NCBI GenBank assembly: GCA_017882375.1
Contig: JADGPP010000004.1
Coordinates: 1 to 64,000, forward strand
DNA length: 64,000 nt
From: Solirubrobacteraceae bacterium
Lineage (GTDB): Bacteria > Actinomycetota > Thermoleophilia > Solirubrobacterales > Solirubrobacteraceae
Reading direction: 5' to 3'
Below the pieces are notes generated by a model, which saw nothing but the letters and a program-made list of their open reading frames with translations, was not told the origin of the DNA and ran no database searches. Shown piece after piece: positions 1 to 9,009 of the stretch (its first letter is position 1; every line of letters begins with the position of its first letter). The position numbers and the translations under genes are program-made.

Positions 1-435
1 GGCGAATGGGACAGCTACTGCTGCGCGTGGGACGACTCGGTGCCGCTCGGCGCCGATGGCTCGCCGGCGCTGCTGCTCGGCTTCCCGGGCGGTCAGCCGG
101 GCGCGACGGGGCTGACCGGCCAGGCGCACGGCGCCGCGCCATCCGCCGACGTCGCGACGTTCCTCAAGCAGATCGAGCCGGTGTACCCGGGCACCAGCGC
201 CGCATACACCGGCCGGGCCTATGAGGATCACTGGGCGCTCGATCGGTGGGCGCGCGGCGCCTACTCCTACTGCCGCGTCGGCCAGGCGGCGACGTTCGGC
301 CACCTCGCGGGCCTCCCGGAGGGCCGGATCCACTTCGCCGGCGAGCACACATCGATCCAGCATCAGGGTTTTCTCGACGGCGCCGTGCAGACGGGCGAGC
401 GGGCGGCGCGCCAGCTGCTCAAAGCGCTGCGGTAG
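1..435 (+). CDS. FAD-dependent (flavin mono)amine oxidase, C-terminal part, truncated by window start
   Basis: Frame 1 open from base 1; C-terminus ...GRIHFAGEHTSIQHQGFLDGAVQTGERAA is the typical amine oxidase FAD-binding C-terminal motif. Confidence 0.85.
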   Translation, partial: GEWDSYCCAWDDSVPLGADGSPALLLGFPGGQPGATGLTGQAHGAAPSADVATFLKQIEPVYPGTSAAYTGRAYEDHWALDRWARGAYSYCRVGQAATFGHLAGLPEGRIHFAGEHTSIQHQGFLDGAVQTGERAARQLLKALR

Positions 436-562
436 CGGCCTGTTCGACGGCCGCAAGGGACGCGATCGGCCGTCCGCTGGACGTGCATCTCGCGCGGGTA
501 AGTAGTAAACTCGGATATGCAGCGAGTCGGATGCTTGTAAAGCGAACCGACAGAGGAGAACC

Positions 563-1363
563 ATGACGCCGATCGAAATGGCGCTCCCAACGGCAACACG
601 CGGACCAGGAACAGCCGCTGGCCCGGTCACCGAGGCGCAGCTGTTCGCGCGCCACATCGAGGGCGATCAGGCTGCGCGCGAGGCGCTCGTGCGCCGCTTC
701 ATACCGCTCGCTCGCAGCCTTGCACGGCGCTATGACCGCTCGTCAGAGCCCTTCGAGGACCTGCTTCAGGTCGCCTCGCTGGGCCTGTTGAAGGCGCTCG
801 ACCGTTTCGACCCGACGCTCGGGCACCCGTTCGCGTCGTTTGCCGTGCCGACGATCCTCGGTGAGATGCGCAGGCACTTCCGCGACGCCGGCTGGTCGGT
901 GCACGTGCCGCGCGGCGCGCAGGAACGCGCGCTGAAGGTGCGCGACGCGCAGGAGCGACTGGCCAACGGGCGCGGGCGCGGGCGCGCGGCGACGGTCAAC
1001 GAGCTCGCCGAGTATCTGGAGTTGAGCATCGAGCAGATCATCGACGCGCTGCAGGCGATCCAGGCCTACGAGTCGCTGTCGCTCGACGCTCCGCGCCCCG
1101 GTGCGACGGCCGACGAAGCGACGTCCTACGGCGACGCGATGGGCGAGGAGGACGCGCGCTACGAGCTCGTCGAGCTCGACGCGACGGTGAGCGCCGTCCT
1201 CGGGCGGATCCCGCAGCGTGAGCGCGACATCCTGCGCATGCGCTTCGTCGAGGATCTGACCCAGACGGAGATCGCCGAACGCGTGGGCATCTCGCAGATG
1301 CAGGTGTCGCGCCTGCTGCGCCGCTCGCTCGACCAGCTTCGGGCACTGACTGCCACAGGCTGA
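563..1363 (+). CDS. RNA polymerase sigma factor, SigB/SigF/SigG (sigma-70 group 3) family
   Basis: Region 2 FEDLLQVASLGLLKALDRFDP..FASFAVPTILGEMRRHFRD; region 4 RERDILRMRFVEDLTQTEIAERVGISQMQVSRLLRRSL. Confidence 0.95.
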   Translation: MTPIEMALPTATRGPGTAAGPVTEAQLFARHIEGDQAAREALVRRFIPLARSLARRYDRSSEPFEDLLQVASLGLLKALDRFDPTLGHPFASFAVPTILGEMRRHFRDAGWSVHVPRGAQERALKVRDAQERLANGRGRGRAATVNELAEYLELSIEQIIDALQAIQAYESLSLDAPRPGATADEATSYGDAMGEEDARYELVELDATVSAVLGRIPQRERDILRMRFVEDLTQTEIAERVGISQMQVSRLLRRSLDQLRALTATG

Positions 1364-1452
1364 CGCGGCGCCGAGGACGCCGTCGCAGCTGCAGTCGCCG
1401 AGCGGGACGAAAATGGGAACAAGCGGCGGTCGCCCAAGATGATCGCGGCACG

Positions 1453-2295
1453 GTGATGGACGAGCAGCCGAATGTCTGCCTGACGCTCTCAAACCAGCCC
1501 GACAACGTGCTGCTGGTGCGCGAGACGTTGAGCGGTATGGCCGAAACCGTCGGCGTCGACGGGGTCGACCTCAACGACATTCGCACGGCGGTGACCGAGG
1601 CGTGCAACAACGTCGTGCTGCATGCCTACGAGGGTGAGGAAGGCCCGCTGCAGGTGGAGCTGTTCGTTAGCGCCGACACCGTCGAAGTCGTCGTGCGCGA
1701 CCACGGCACTGGGATCAAGCCGCACATCCGCTCCGACGAGGAGGCGGCGTTGGGCATCGGCCTGTCGATCATCCAGGCGCTCGCGCCGAGGGTCGAGTTC
1801 AAGGACGTCGACGGCGGCGGCACGGAGGTTCGCATGGAGTTCGCCACGCCGAGCGTCCAGTCGCTGGACTCGCTCGTGCGCAACGGCTTTCAGGCGCCGA
1901 GCCTGGAGCAGTCACAGCTGGCGACGACGACCGGGCTGGCCGTCGCTCCGGACACGCTCGCGCGCGGGGTGCTGCCGCGCGTGATGTGCGTGCTCGCGGC
2001 GCGCGCACACTTCACGACCGATCGCATCTCCGACACCGAAATGGTCGCCGATGCGCTCGTCTCCGAGGCGTTCGCGCCGAGCACCGGCGATCACCTCAAC
2101 GTGTCGGTGACCGTCGCGCCGCGCAGCCTGCAGCTGCGCGTCGGCCCGCTGTACAGCGGCGGCGCCGAGCGCTTGATCGCGAGCTCTCCGGCGCAGGGCG
2201 TCGGACCGGTCATCGAGAGGCTCACCGACGATCGCCGCATCGCCACAGATGGCGCGTCGGAGATGCTCGAGCTGCGCCTGCTCGACAAGCGCTGA
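1453..2295 (+). CDS. Anti-sigma regulatory factor (RsbW-like GHKL ATPase) with a second degenerate GHKL-like half
   Basis: RTAVTEACNNVVLHAYE (N box), VRDHGTGI (G1), ALGIGLSIIQALAP (G2), GGTEVRMEF; C-terminal half has a similar but motif-poor pattern. Confidence 0.85.
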   Translation: MMDEQPNVCLTLSNQPDNVLLVRETLSGMAETVGVDGVDLNDIRTAVTEACNNVVLHAYEGEEGPLQVELFVSADTVEVVVRDHGTGIKPHIRSDEEAALGIGLSIIQALAPRVEFKDVDGGGTEVRMEFATPSVQSLDSLVRNGFQAPSLEQSQLATTTGLAVAPDTLARGVLPRVMCVLAARAHFTTDRISDTEMVADALVSEAFAPSTGDHLNVSVTVAPRSLQLRVGPLYSGGAERLIASSPAQGVGPVIERLTDDRRIATDGASEMLELRLLDKR

Positions 2296-2368
2296 CACAG
2301 ACGCCGCAGCGACGGCCGTTCGCGCCGAGACGGCTGGGAGGCGATCGCCCGCATGCGGGCAAGAAAAG

Positions 2369-2403
2369 AGGCGGTGACCGCTGGGGGGTAGCGGTCACCG
2401 CCT
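2369..2403 (-). terminator. Perfect 14-bp-stem hairpin; U-rich tail only on the minus strand
   Basis: aggcggtgaccgct-ggggggt-agcggtcaccgcct; minus-strand continuation cttttctt. Confidence 0.55.
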
Positions 2404-2644
2404 GAGGGAGGACAACTCCACACGTGCTAATTCCCCCTCCGCGCCGGCCTAAACATCTTTCTTCTAAAGAGATCAAGGAAGCGAAAACACCCGTCCAGGC
2501 GGGTCGCCTACCGGTGCGGCGCGTGCGGCGCGCTGCCGACTGACAGATTGATTGATCGGCTTCTTCGTCGGCGGCATGCCCGACGGTGGTCGGCGGCGGT
2601 GGTACGGGCGCTAGCAAGGCGCAACCGGACGAGTCTGGACGAGC

Positions 2645-3634
2645 ATGGTCGGTCAGAAGATGCGCACACGGTCCCCTGAGGGAGCTGTCAAGGTGGCTCT
2701 CGTGGAGGACTCCTTCCGTCACGAGGCGCTGTTCTACAACGGTGAGGATGGGTTCCTGCGCGGAACCCTGCCGTTCGTCAAAGAGGCGCTCGATGCCGGC
2801 GAGCCCGTGCTCGTGGCAGTCCGCGACGAGCGCGCGACGGTGCTCAAGCGCGCGCTCGGGGACGCCGCCGGGCAGGTGCGCTTCGTCGACATGCACGAGT
2901 TCGGGCGCAATCCCGCGCGGGCGATCCCGGCATGGCGCGAATTCCTGGCCGAGCACGCAGGCCAGGGCCCGGTGCGCGGTATCGGCGAACCCGCCTGGCC
3001 GGGACGCAGCGACGCGGAGCTCGACGAGTGCCAGCGCCACGAGTCGCTGCTGAACGTCGCCTTCGCCTACGGCCCGGCTTGGACGCTGCTGTGCCCGTAT
3101 GACCTCGACGAGCTGGACCCGCAGCAGATCAAGGCCGCGCGCGTGACGCATCCGACGCTGACGCACGAAGGCATCAGCCGCCGCAGCGACAGCTTTCTGG
3201 CGCTGCACCGCGCGCCGAGCGCCTTCACCGGAGCGCTGCCCGAGCCGCCGGCGGATCGCGACGAGCTGTCGTTCGCCTTTCGCGATCTGGGGGCGGTGCG
3301 CAGTCTCGTGTCGGCGCGCGCCGCGCGGGCCGGACTCGACATGCAAGCGCGCGAAGATCTCGTGCTGGCGGTCAACGAGCTGGCGACCAACAGCGTGCAG
3401 CACGGCGGCGGCGGCGGGACGCTGCGCATCTGGAGCGAGCACGGAGAGCTCGTCTTCGACGTGCGCGACCGCGGCTACATCGACGACCCGCTGGCCGGGC
3501 GCATCGCTCCGCCGCTTGACCAGTACGGGGGGCGCGGGCTGTGGCTGGTCAACCACCTGTGCGACCTCGTGCAGATTCGCTCCACGCCCAACGGCACCGT
3601 GGTGCGCGTGCGCATGGGCGTCGACGCCGACTAG
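2645..3634 (+). CDS. MEDS-domain sensor fused to RsbW-like ATPase (anti-sigma factor)
   Basis: N-term VEDSFRHEALFYNGEDGFLRGTLPFVKEALDAGEPVLVAV (MEDS); C-term LAVNELATNSVQHGGGGG...DVRDRGYIDDP...GGRGLWLVNHLCD. Confidence 0.88.
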   Translation: MVGQKMRTRSPEGAVKVALVEDSFRHEALFYNGEDGFLRGTLPFVKEALDAGEPVLVAVRDERATVLKRALGDAAGQVRFVDMHEFGRNPARAIPAWREFLAEHAGQGPVRGIGEPAWPGRSDAELDECQRHESLLNVAFAYGPAWTLLCPYDLDELDPQQIKAARVTHPTLTHEGISRRSDSFLALHRAPSAFTGALPEPPADRDELSFAFRDLGAVRSLVSARAARAGLDMQAREDLVLAVNELATNSVQHGGGGGTLRIWSEHGELVFDVRDRGYIDDPLAGRIAPPLDQYGGRGLWLVNHLCDLVQIRSTPNGTVVRVRMGVDAD

Positions 3635-3786
3635 CCCCTCCCGGCGACTACCGCCTCTTCGCGTCGGCTGCCCCTGGAAGCTGCGCTTCGCTCGTGCTCG
3701 AGCGGCCTTCCACGCCGATGAGCGCCCCGGCGAGCGAGCCGCCGGACACGCCGTGGTGGGCAAATGGCGTGCGATACGCTTTCGCT

Positions 3787-4131
3787 GTGAGCGCTCAGGA
3801 GCACCTGCGGGTGGATGCACGCAGCGAGCAGGATCGGATCGTGCTGCACCTCAAGGGCGAACTCGACCTCGCCAGCTCGCCGATCTTCGAGCGCGCGCTC
3901 GAGGACCCGGCGCTGGCGGATGCGCCGCTGGTCGTGCTCGACCTCGACGACCTGAAGTTCGTCGACTCCACCGGGCTGCGGATCATCCTGCTGGCGCACC
4001 AGGGCGCGCGCGGGCGCGGGCAGGAGTTCGCGATCACGCAGGGCTCGCCGCAGGTGCAGCGTCTGCTGAGCATCACCAGCGTCGCCGAGCACATGCACGT
4101 GATCGCCTCGCCCGACGACATGCTCGTCTGA
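3787..4131 (+). CDS. STAS-domain anti-sigma factor antagonist (GTG start)
   Basis: IVLHLKGELDLASSPIFERAL...LVVLDLDDLKFVDSTGLRIIL, with phosphorylatable Ser in the DSTGL motif. Confidence 0.93.
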   Translation: MSAQEHLRVDARSEQDRIVLHLKGELDLASSPIFERALEDPALADAPLVVLDLDDLKFVDSTGLRIILLAHQGARGRGQEFAITQGSPQVQRLLSITSVAEHMHVIASPDDMLV

Positions 4132-4202
4132 AGCTCGCGCAGCGCCGGCGGCGCGCGACCGGGCCGGTCTGAGCCCTCCGCCGGGGTGAATACGCTCACG
4201 CC

Positions 4203-5753
4203 ATGAAGCCCGGAGCGCGCTTGGCCGTGATCGATCTCGGCTCCAACTCGTTTCGCCTGGTCGTGTTCACGGCCGGCGACGGCTGGTGGAAGCGCACCGA
4301 CGAGATCTATGAGCCGGTGCGCATCGGCGAGGGCCTGGTCGCCAGCGGAAAGCTCGGGCGCGAGCCGATGGCGCGCGCGATGGCCACGCTCGACGTGTTC
4401 GCGCAGTTCGCGCACGCCAGCGGCCTGCAGCCGGACTCGATCGACGCCGTAGCGACCAGCGCGATCCGCGACGCCCAGAACGCCGAGGCGTTCCTGGACC
4501 GGGCACGCGAGCGCTCGCGACTGCCGATCCGCGTGCTCTCGCGCGAGGCCGAGGCGCGCTACGGCTACCTCGCCTCGGTCAACTCGACGACGCTCAGCGA
4601 CGGCTGCGTGCTCGACCTCGGTGGCGGCTCGATGCAGCTCGTGCGCGTGGGCGATCGCCTGGCGCGTGAGACCGGCTCCTGGCGCGTCGGCACGGTGCGC
4701 ATGAGCGAGCGCTTCCTGCCCGCCAACGGGCCAGCCAAGCGCCGTCAGCTGGAGGCGCTGCGCGAGCACGTCGCCGAGCAGCTCGCCCAGGCCGCTTGGC
4801 TGAGCGATGCCAAGGCGGCCGCCGGCGGCGGGCGGCTCGTCGGCATCGGCGGGACCGTGCGAAATCTTGCGTCCGCCGCCCAGCGCGCCGCCGGGCTGCC
4901 GACGTTCGGCGTGCAGGGGATGCTGCTTGAGCGCGACGCGCTCGACGAGCTCGTCGAGCGCCTGGCGGCGCTTGCGGCCGCCGAGCGCGCGAGCGTCCCG
5001 GGGATCAAGCCGGCTCGCGCCGATCTGATCCTGGCCGGCGCGGTGGTCGTGCAGGGAGTGCTGCAGGCCGGCGGCTTCGACGCCCTTGAGGCCACCGAGG
5101 CCGGGCTGCGCGAGGGCGTGTTCTTCGAGCGGCTGCTCGGCGCCGACGCGACCGGCGAGCGACCGCCGCTGTTTGACGACGTGCGCCGCGCGAGCGTGCT
5201 GAACCTCGCCGGTCAGTACGACTTCGACTCCGCGCACACGCGCCACGTGGCGAAGCTCGCGCTGGGCATGTTCGACGAGCTGGCGCGCCTGGGGCTGCAC
5301 GACGGCGACGCGCGCGAGCGCGAGCTGCTGTGGGCGGCGAGCATGCTGCACGACATCGGCATGTCGGTCGACTACGACGACCACCACAAGCACTCGCGCT
5401 ACCTGATCCTCAGTGCCGGCCTGCCCGGCTTCACCCCGGTGGAGGTGGCGATCATCGCGCAGGCCGCGCGCTATCACCGCAAGGGAATGCCCGACCCGGG
5501 ACCGATGCGCGCGCTGTTCGGCGACGGCGACTGCGAGCGACTGGATCGCTGCGCCGTGCTGCTGCGCCTCGCCGAGGATCTCGAGCGCTCACGCGACCAG
5601 CTCGTGCGCGGCACGAGCATCGCGGTCACCGACAGCGAGGTCGAGCTGCGCCTGATCGCCGACGTCGAGCCGCTCGTCCCGCGCTGGGCGGCCAACCGCG
5701 AGACCGAGCTCTTCGCACGCGCCTTTCACCGCGAGCTGGCCGTCGCGGCCTGA
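4203..5753 (+). CDS. Ppx/GppA family exopolyphosphatase/phosphatase with C-terminal HD-like domain
   Basis: AVIDLGSNSFRLVVF..., VLDLGGGSMQLV..., HDIGMSVDYDDHHKHSRYLI. Confidence 0.93.
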   Translation: MKPGARLAVIDLGSNSFRLVVFTAGDGWWKRTDEIYEPVRIGEGLVASGKLGREPMARAMATLDVFAQFAHASGLQPDSIDAVATSAIRDAQNAEAFLDRARERSRLPIRVLSREAEARYGYLASVNSTTLSDGCVLDLGGGSMQLVRVGDRLARETGSWRVGTVRMSERFLPANGPAKRRQLEALREHVAEQLAQAAWLSDAKAAAGGGRLVGIGGTVRNLASAAQRAAGLPTFGVQGMLLERDALDELVERLAALAAAERASVPGIKPARADLILAGAVVVQGVLQAGGFDALEATEAGLREGVFFERLLGADATGERPPLFDDVRRASVLNLAGQYDFDSAHTRHVAKLALGMFDELARLGLHDGDARERELLWAASMLHDIGMSVDYDDHHKHSRYLILSAGLPGFTPVEVAIIAQAARYHRKGMPDPGPMRALFGDGDCERLDRCAVLLRLAEDLERSRDQLVRGTSIAVTDSEVELRLIADVEPLVPRWAANRETELFARAFHRELAVAA

Positions 5754-5759
5754 GCGGAG

Positions 5760-5827
5760 GGCTCGCGCGGCGGTCGCCGGGGCACCGGGCGGGGGCTCGC
5801 TCGGCGGTCGCCGGGGCACCGGGCGGG
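5760..5827. repeat. 34-bp tandem direct repeat, two copies
   Basis: ggctcgcgcggcggtcgccggggcaccgggcggg followed by ggctcgctcggcggtcgccggggcaccgggcggg (one mismatch); a third copy begins at 5828. Confidence 0.9.
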
Positions 5828-5860
5828 GGCTCGTTGGTCGAGACCTCGGTCGGCGAACGC

Positions 5861-7912
5861 TCAGGCGGTGGCCATCGCGGCCTGGCGCCCGGCGCAGTCG
5901 AACAGGGTCAGGCCCATGGGCGCGAGCGGGCGCGGCAGCCACGCGCGCGCGGTGACGACGCGGCACGCTCGCTGTACGGCGACGGTCGCGCCGTTGCCCC
6001 CGCGCGTGGAGAACTCGCCGCCGAGCACCACGTAGCGTGCCCGCCCGTCGGCGACCAGGCGCGCCAGGCCGGCGCCGTCGAGCACCGGGTCGGTGCCGCT
6101 GAAGCCGCCCAGCGCTCCCGCCTGGCCGCCGAGCAGGATCATCGGCGAGACGGCATTCGACGCGTCGCCGAGCACCGTCCAGCGCGTGCCCGGTCGGTGG
6201 CCGTCGACGTAGCGCAGCAGCGCGCGGTCGACGGCCACGTGCTTGGCGTCGACGCCGTATCCCCCCGGCCCGGCGGCCTGGCGCGGGCCGGCCGCGGGGA
6301 ACGTCGACTGCACGGGCGCCAGCCAGTTGGTCGCCGAGTAGACCGTCGGCGCGATCAGCAGCGCGCCGAGCAGCAGCGCGATCGCCAGCGGTGCGGCGCG
6401 ACGCAGCATCAGCACGGCGAGGGCGGTGGCGAGCAGGCCGGCGGCAGTCAACGCGATCAGCGGCGCGGTGAACCACGGCAGGTAGTGGACCTTGTGCAGC
6501 AGCGACAGCTGCACGGCGGCCGTCGCCGCGGCTCCGCACGCCGGCAGCAGCAGTCGCCAGTCCCCGCGCTTGGCGAACTCGGCGAAGGCGAACGCGCCGG
6601 CGCCGACCATCGCCGCGACGCCGGGGCCGAGCGCGGAGATGTAGTACGGGTGGACGATGCCCTTGGAGAGGCTGAGCACCGCCGCCTCGACGACGAGCCA
6701 GCCGCCGAAGCAGAGCAGCAGCGCCAGCCGCGGATCCCGGCGCCGGCGATTGGCGCCGAGCAGCAGCAGGGCAAAGGCCACCAGGCCGGCGATCGCGAAC
6801 GGCAGCATCCACGCCCCCTGGTCGTCCAGGCCCTTGCCGAACAGCCGCAAGGGCCCGGTGTGGCCGCCGAAGGCGATCGGGTTGCGCGCGCGGCCGTTGG
6901 GCAGGATTTCCGTCCTTTCCGGGCCTGCGGGCGCCGTGTGCGTCTTGGTCGCTTCGCTCGGCCGGCCGCGGGCCGGCGAGACCTTGCGCGCCACGCCGCC
7001 GGTGCCCACGGGAATCTGCCCCGGGCCGCCGGTCTGGCCCCCGACGCGCCCGAAGCCGTTGTAGCTGAACGTCAGCCCGAGCTCGGTGTTGTTCGTCGAG
7101 CTGCCGACGTATGGCCGCTTGGACGCCGGTGTCGCTTCCACGACGGCCATCCACGCGAAGGACACGACGAGCATCGCGACGCCGGCCGCGAGCAGCTGGG
7201 TCAGCCGCCGGCCGAGCGTGCCCTGGCCGCACACGAGCACGCCGAGCGCGATCCCCGGGACGACGAGATATGCGGCGAGCGTCTTCGTGTTGAAGGCCAG
7301 CCCGACGAGCACGCCGCTGTAGATCAGCGTGCGCCAGCGGCCGGTCTCGGTAGCGCGCACGCCGGCGTCGCAGGCGAGGATCATCAGCACGATCAGCAGC
7401 GTGTCGACGTTCGTCGTGCGCGACACGGCGACGAATGACGGGAACACCGCGAGCGCCAGCGCGCCGGCCACTCCCGCCCAGCCGCCGAGTCGCCGCGCGA
7501 GCGCGCGGTAGAGCAGCAGCGCCGCGAGCATCCCGAGGATCGCCTCGGGTAGCAGCAGGCTGAGCGGCGAGAAGCCGAACAGCTTGGCGCTGCCCGCCTG
7601 CAGCCACAGGCCGAGCGGCGGCTTGTCGACCGTCACCAGGCCGCCCGGGTCGAAGGACACGAAGAAGAAGTTGTGCAGCGAGCGCAGCATCGACTTGTCG
7701 CCCGCCGAGTAGAAGATGTTGCCGTAGCCGTTCTGGCTGAGCCGGTGCAGGTTCAGCACGCCCGACAGCGCGAGCACGGCGGCCAGCGCCAGGTGATAAA
7801 GCGCCGGGCGCCGCAGCCAGGCAGGCGTGCGGGCGCCGTCCGCGGTCGGCTCGGCCGCCGTGCTCTGGCTGTCGCTGCTCGGCGGTGTGGCCGTCCGCCG
7901 CGGGTCGCTCAT
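5861..7912 (-). CDS. Glycosyltransferase family 39 (ArnT/PMT-like) multi-TM mannosyltransferase
   Basis: MSDPRR... start at 7912; NLHRLSQNGYGNIFYSAGDKSMLRSLHNFFFVSFDPGGLVTVDKPPLGLWLQ is a typical actinobacterial GT39 motif; many TM segments. Confidence 0.88.
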   Translation of the reverse strand: MSDPRRTATPPSSDSQSTAAEPTADGARTPAWLRRPALYHLALAAVLALSGVLNLHRLSQNGYGNIFYSAGDKSMLRSLHNFFFVSFDPGGLVTVDKPPLGLWLQAGSAKLFGFSPLSLLLPEAILGMLAALLLYRALARRLGGWAGVAGALALAVFPSFVAVSRTTNVDTLLIVLMILACDAGVRATETGRWRTLIYSGVLVGLAFNTKTLAAYLVVPGIALGVLVCGQGTLGRRLTQLLAAGVAMLVVSFAWMAVVEATPASKRPYVGSSTNNTELGLTFSYNGFGRVGGQTGGPGQIPVGTGGVARKVSPARGRPSEATKTHTAPAGPERTEILPNGRARNPIAFGGHTGPLRLFGKGLDDQGAWMLPFAIAGLVAFALLLLGANRRRRDPRLALLLCFGGWLVVEAAVLSLSKGIVHPYYISALGPGVAAMVGAGAFAFAEFAKRGDWRLLLPACGAAATAAVQLSLLHKVHYLPWFTAPLIALTAAGLLATALAVLMLRRAAPLAIALLLGALLIAPTVYSATNWLAPVQSTFPAAGPRQAAGPGGYGVDAKHVAVDRALLRYVDGHRPGTRWTVLGDASNAVSPMILLGGQAGALGGFSGTDPVLDGAGLARLVADGRARYVVLGGEFSTRGGNGATVAVQRACRVVTARAWLPRPLAPMGLTLFDCAGRQAAMATA

Positions 7913-9009
7913 GTGGCGAGCGACGAGAGCAGGCGATCGAGGTCGCTCTCGTCGTTCCACGCTCCCACCGACGCGCGCAGCCAGGGTCGCCCGGGGATGT
8001 TGCGCACGACGCAGCCGCGCTCGGCCAGCAGCTCGCGCTCGGCCTCGGCATCGTCGCTGGCGAAGGAGACGAGCGTGGTGTCGTCGCGCGGCGCGACCTC
8101 GCGCCCGCGCTCGGCGAGCTGCCCGGCGAGGCCGGCCGCGAGCGAGCGGGCGCGCTCGTGCACCGCCTGCCAGCCGGCCGACTCCAGCAGCTCGACGGCG
8201 GACAGCGCGCACGCGACCGCCTCGGCGCTCAGCGACAGCGTGTCAAAGCGCCGCGCGTCCTCGTGCAGGCGCGCGTCGATCCCGCTGTTGGGGTCCTGCA
8301 AATTGGCATAACCACGTCGTGAGACCTCCAGGCGCTCGCTCAGCTCTGGGCTGACGTAGAGCATCCCCAGGCCGTCGGGGCCGCACAGCCACTTCTGCCC
8401 AGCGCCGGCATAGGCGTCGCAACCGAGCGCGCGCACGTCGACGGGGACCGCGCCGACGCCCTGCGCGCCGTCGAGCAGCACCGGGACGTCGACCTGCGTG
8501 AGCTCGGACGGCGCGAGCAGGCCGCTCATCCAGCCGACGTGCGAGCAGGCGACCAGGCGCGTGCGCGGCCCGACGGCCGCGGCGACGTCGGGCATCGGGA
8601 CTTCACGGATCGAGGCGCCGCGCAGCTCGCGCGCCGCGCCGAGCGCGCCGAGCAGGCCGGGGTGCTCCTCGTCGCTGGTGACGATCTCGTCGCCCTCGCT
8701 CAGCGCCAGGCCGGCGATCGTCTGCGCCATGCCGTCGCTCGTGCACGTCGTCAGCGCGACGTCGTCGGGATCGGCGCCGAGCGCGCCGGCATAGGCCACG
8801 CGCAGCTGTCCGTTGAGCTCCTTGCGGCGCTCGAAGTGCGCGAACGTGCGCCCGTCGGCTGCCTCGCGCTCCAGCTCGCCGGCGGCCGCCTGCACGGCGC
8901 CGTCGGGCAGCGGTCCGTCGGTGCCCGCGTTGAGATATGCGCGCGTTCGCAGCACGGGAAACTCGGCGCGCAGCCCAAGGACGTCCACAAACCGCGAGAA
9001 TACCCGCAT
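7909..9009 (-). CDS. Aminotransferase class V / cysteine-desulfurase-like PLP enzyme
   Basis: AYLNAGTDGPLP, TTCTSDGMAQTIAGLALSEGDEIVTSDEEHPG, DGAQGVGAVPVDVRALGCDAYAGAGQKWLCGPDGLGMLYV. Confidence 0.92.
   Translation of the reverse strand: MRVFSRFVDVLGLRAEFPVLRTRAYLNAGTDGPLPDGAVQAAAGELEREAADGRTFAHFERRKELNGQLRVAYAGALGADPDDVALTTCTSDGMAQTIAGLALSEGDEIVTSDEEHPGLLGALGAARELRGASIREVPMPDVAAAVGPRTRLVACSHVGWMSGLLAPSELTQVDVPVLLDGAQGVGAVPVDVRALGCDAYAGAGQKWLCGPDGLGMLYVSPELSERLEVSRRGYANLQDPNSGIDARLHEDARRFDTLSLSAEAVACALSAVELLESAGWQAVHERARSLAAGLAGQLAERGREVAPRDDTTLVSFASDDAEAERELLAERGCVVRNIPGRPWLRASVGAWNDESDLDRLLSSLAT

Noticed and set aside
2222-3820. 532-aa minus-strand ORF
   Set aside because: Antisense to well-supported stress-module genes; Arg/Ala/Gln-rich translation typical of shadow ORFs in high-GC DNA.
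3795-5477. 560-aa minus-strand ORF
   Set aside because: Antisense to STAS and Ppx/GppA genes; no recognisable domain.
5330-7438. 702-aa plus-strand ORF
   Set aside because: Out of frame with Ppx and antisense to GT39; low-complexity composition.
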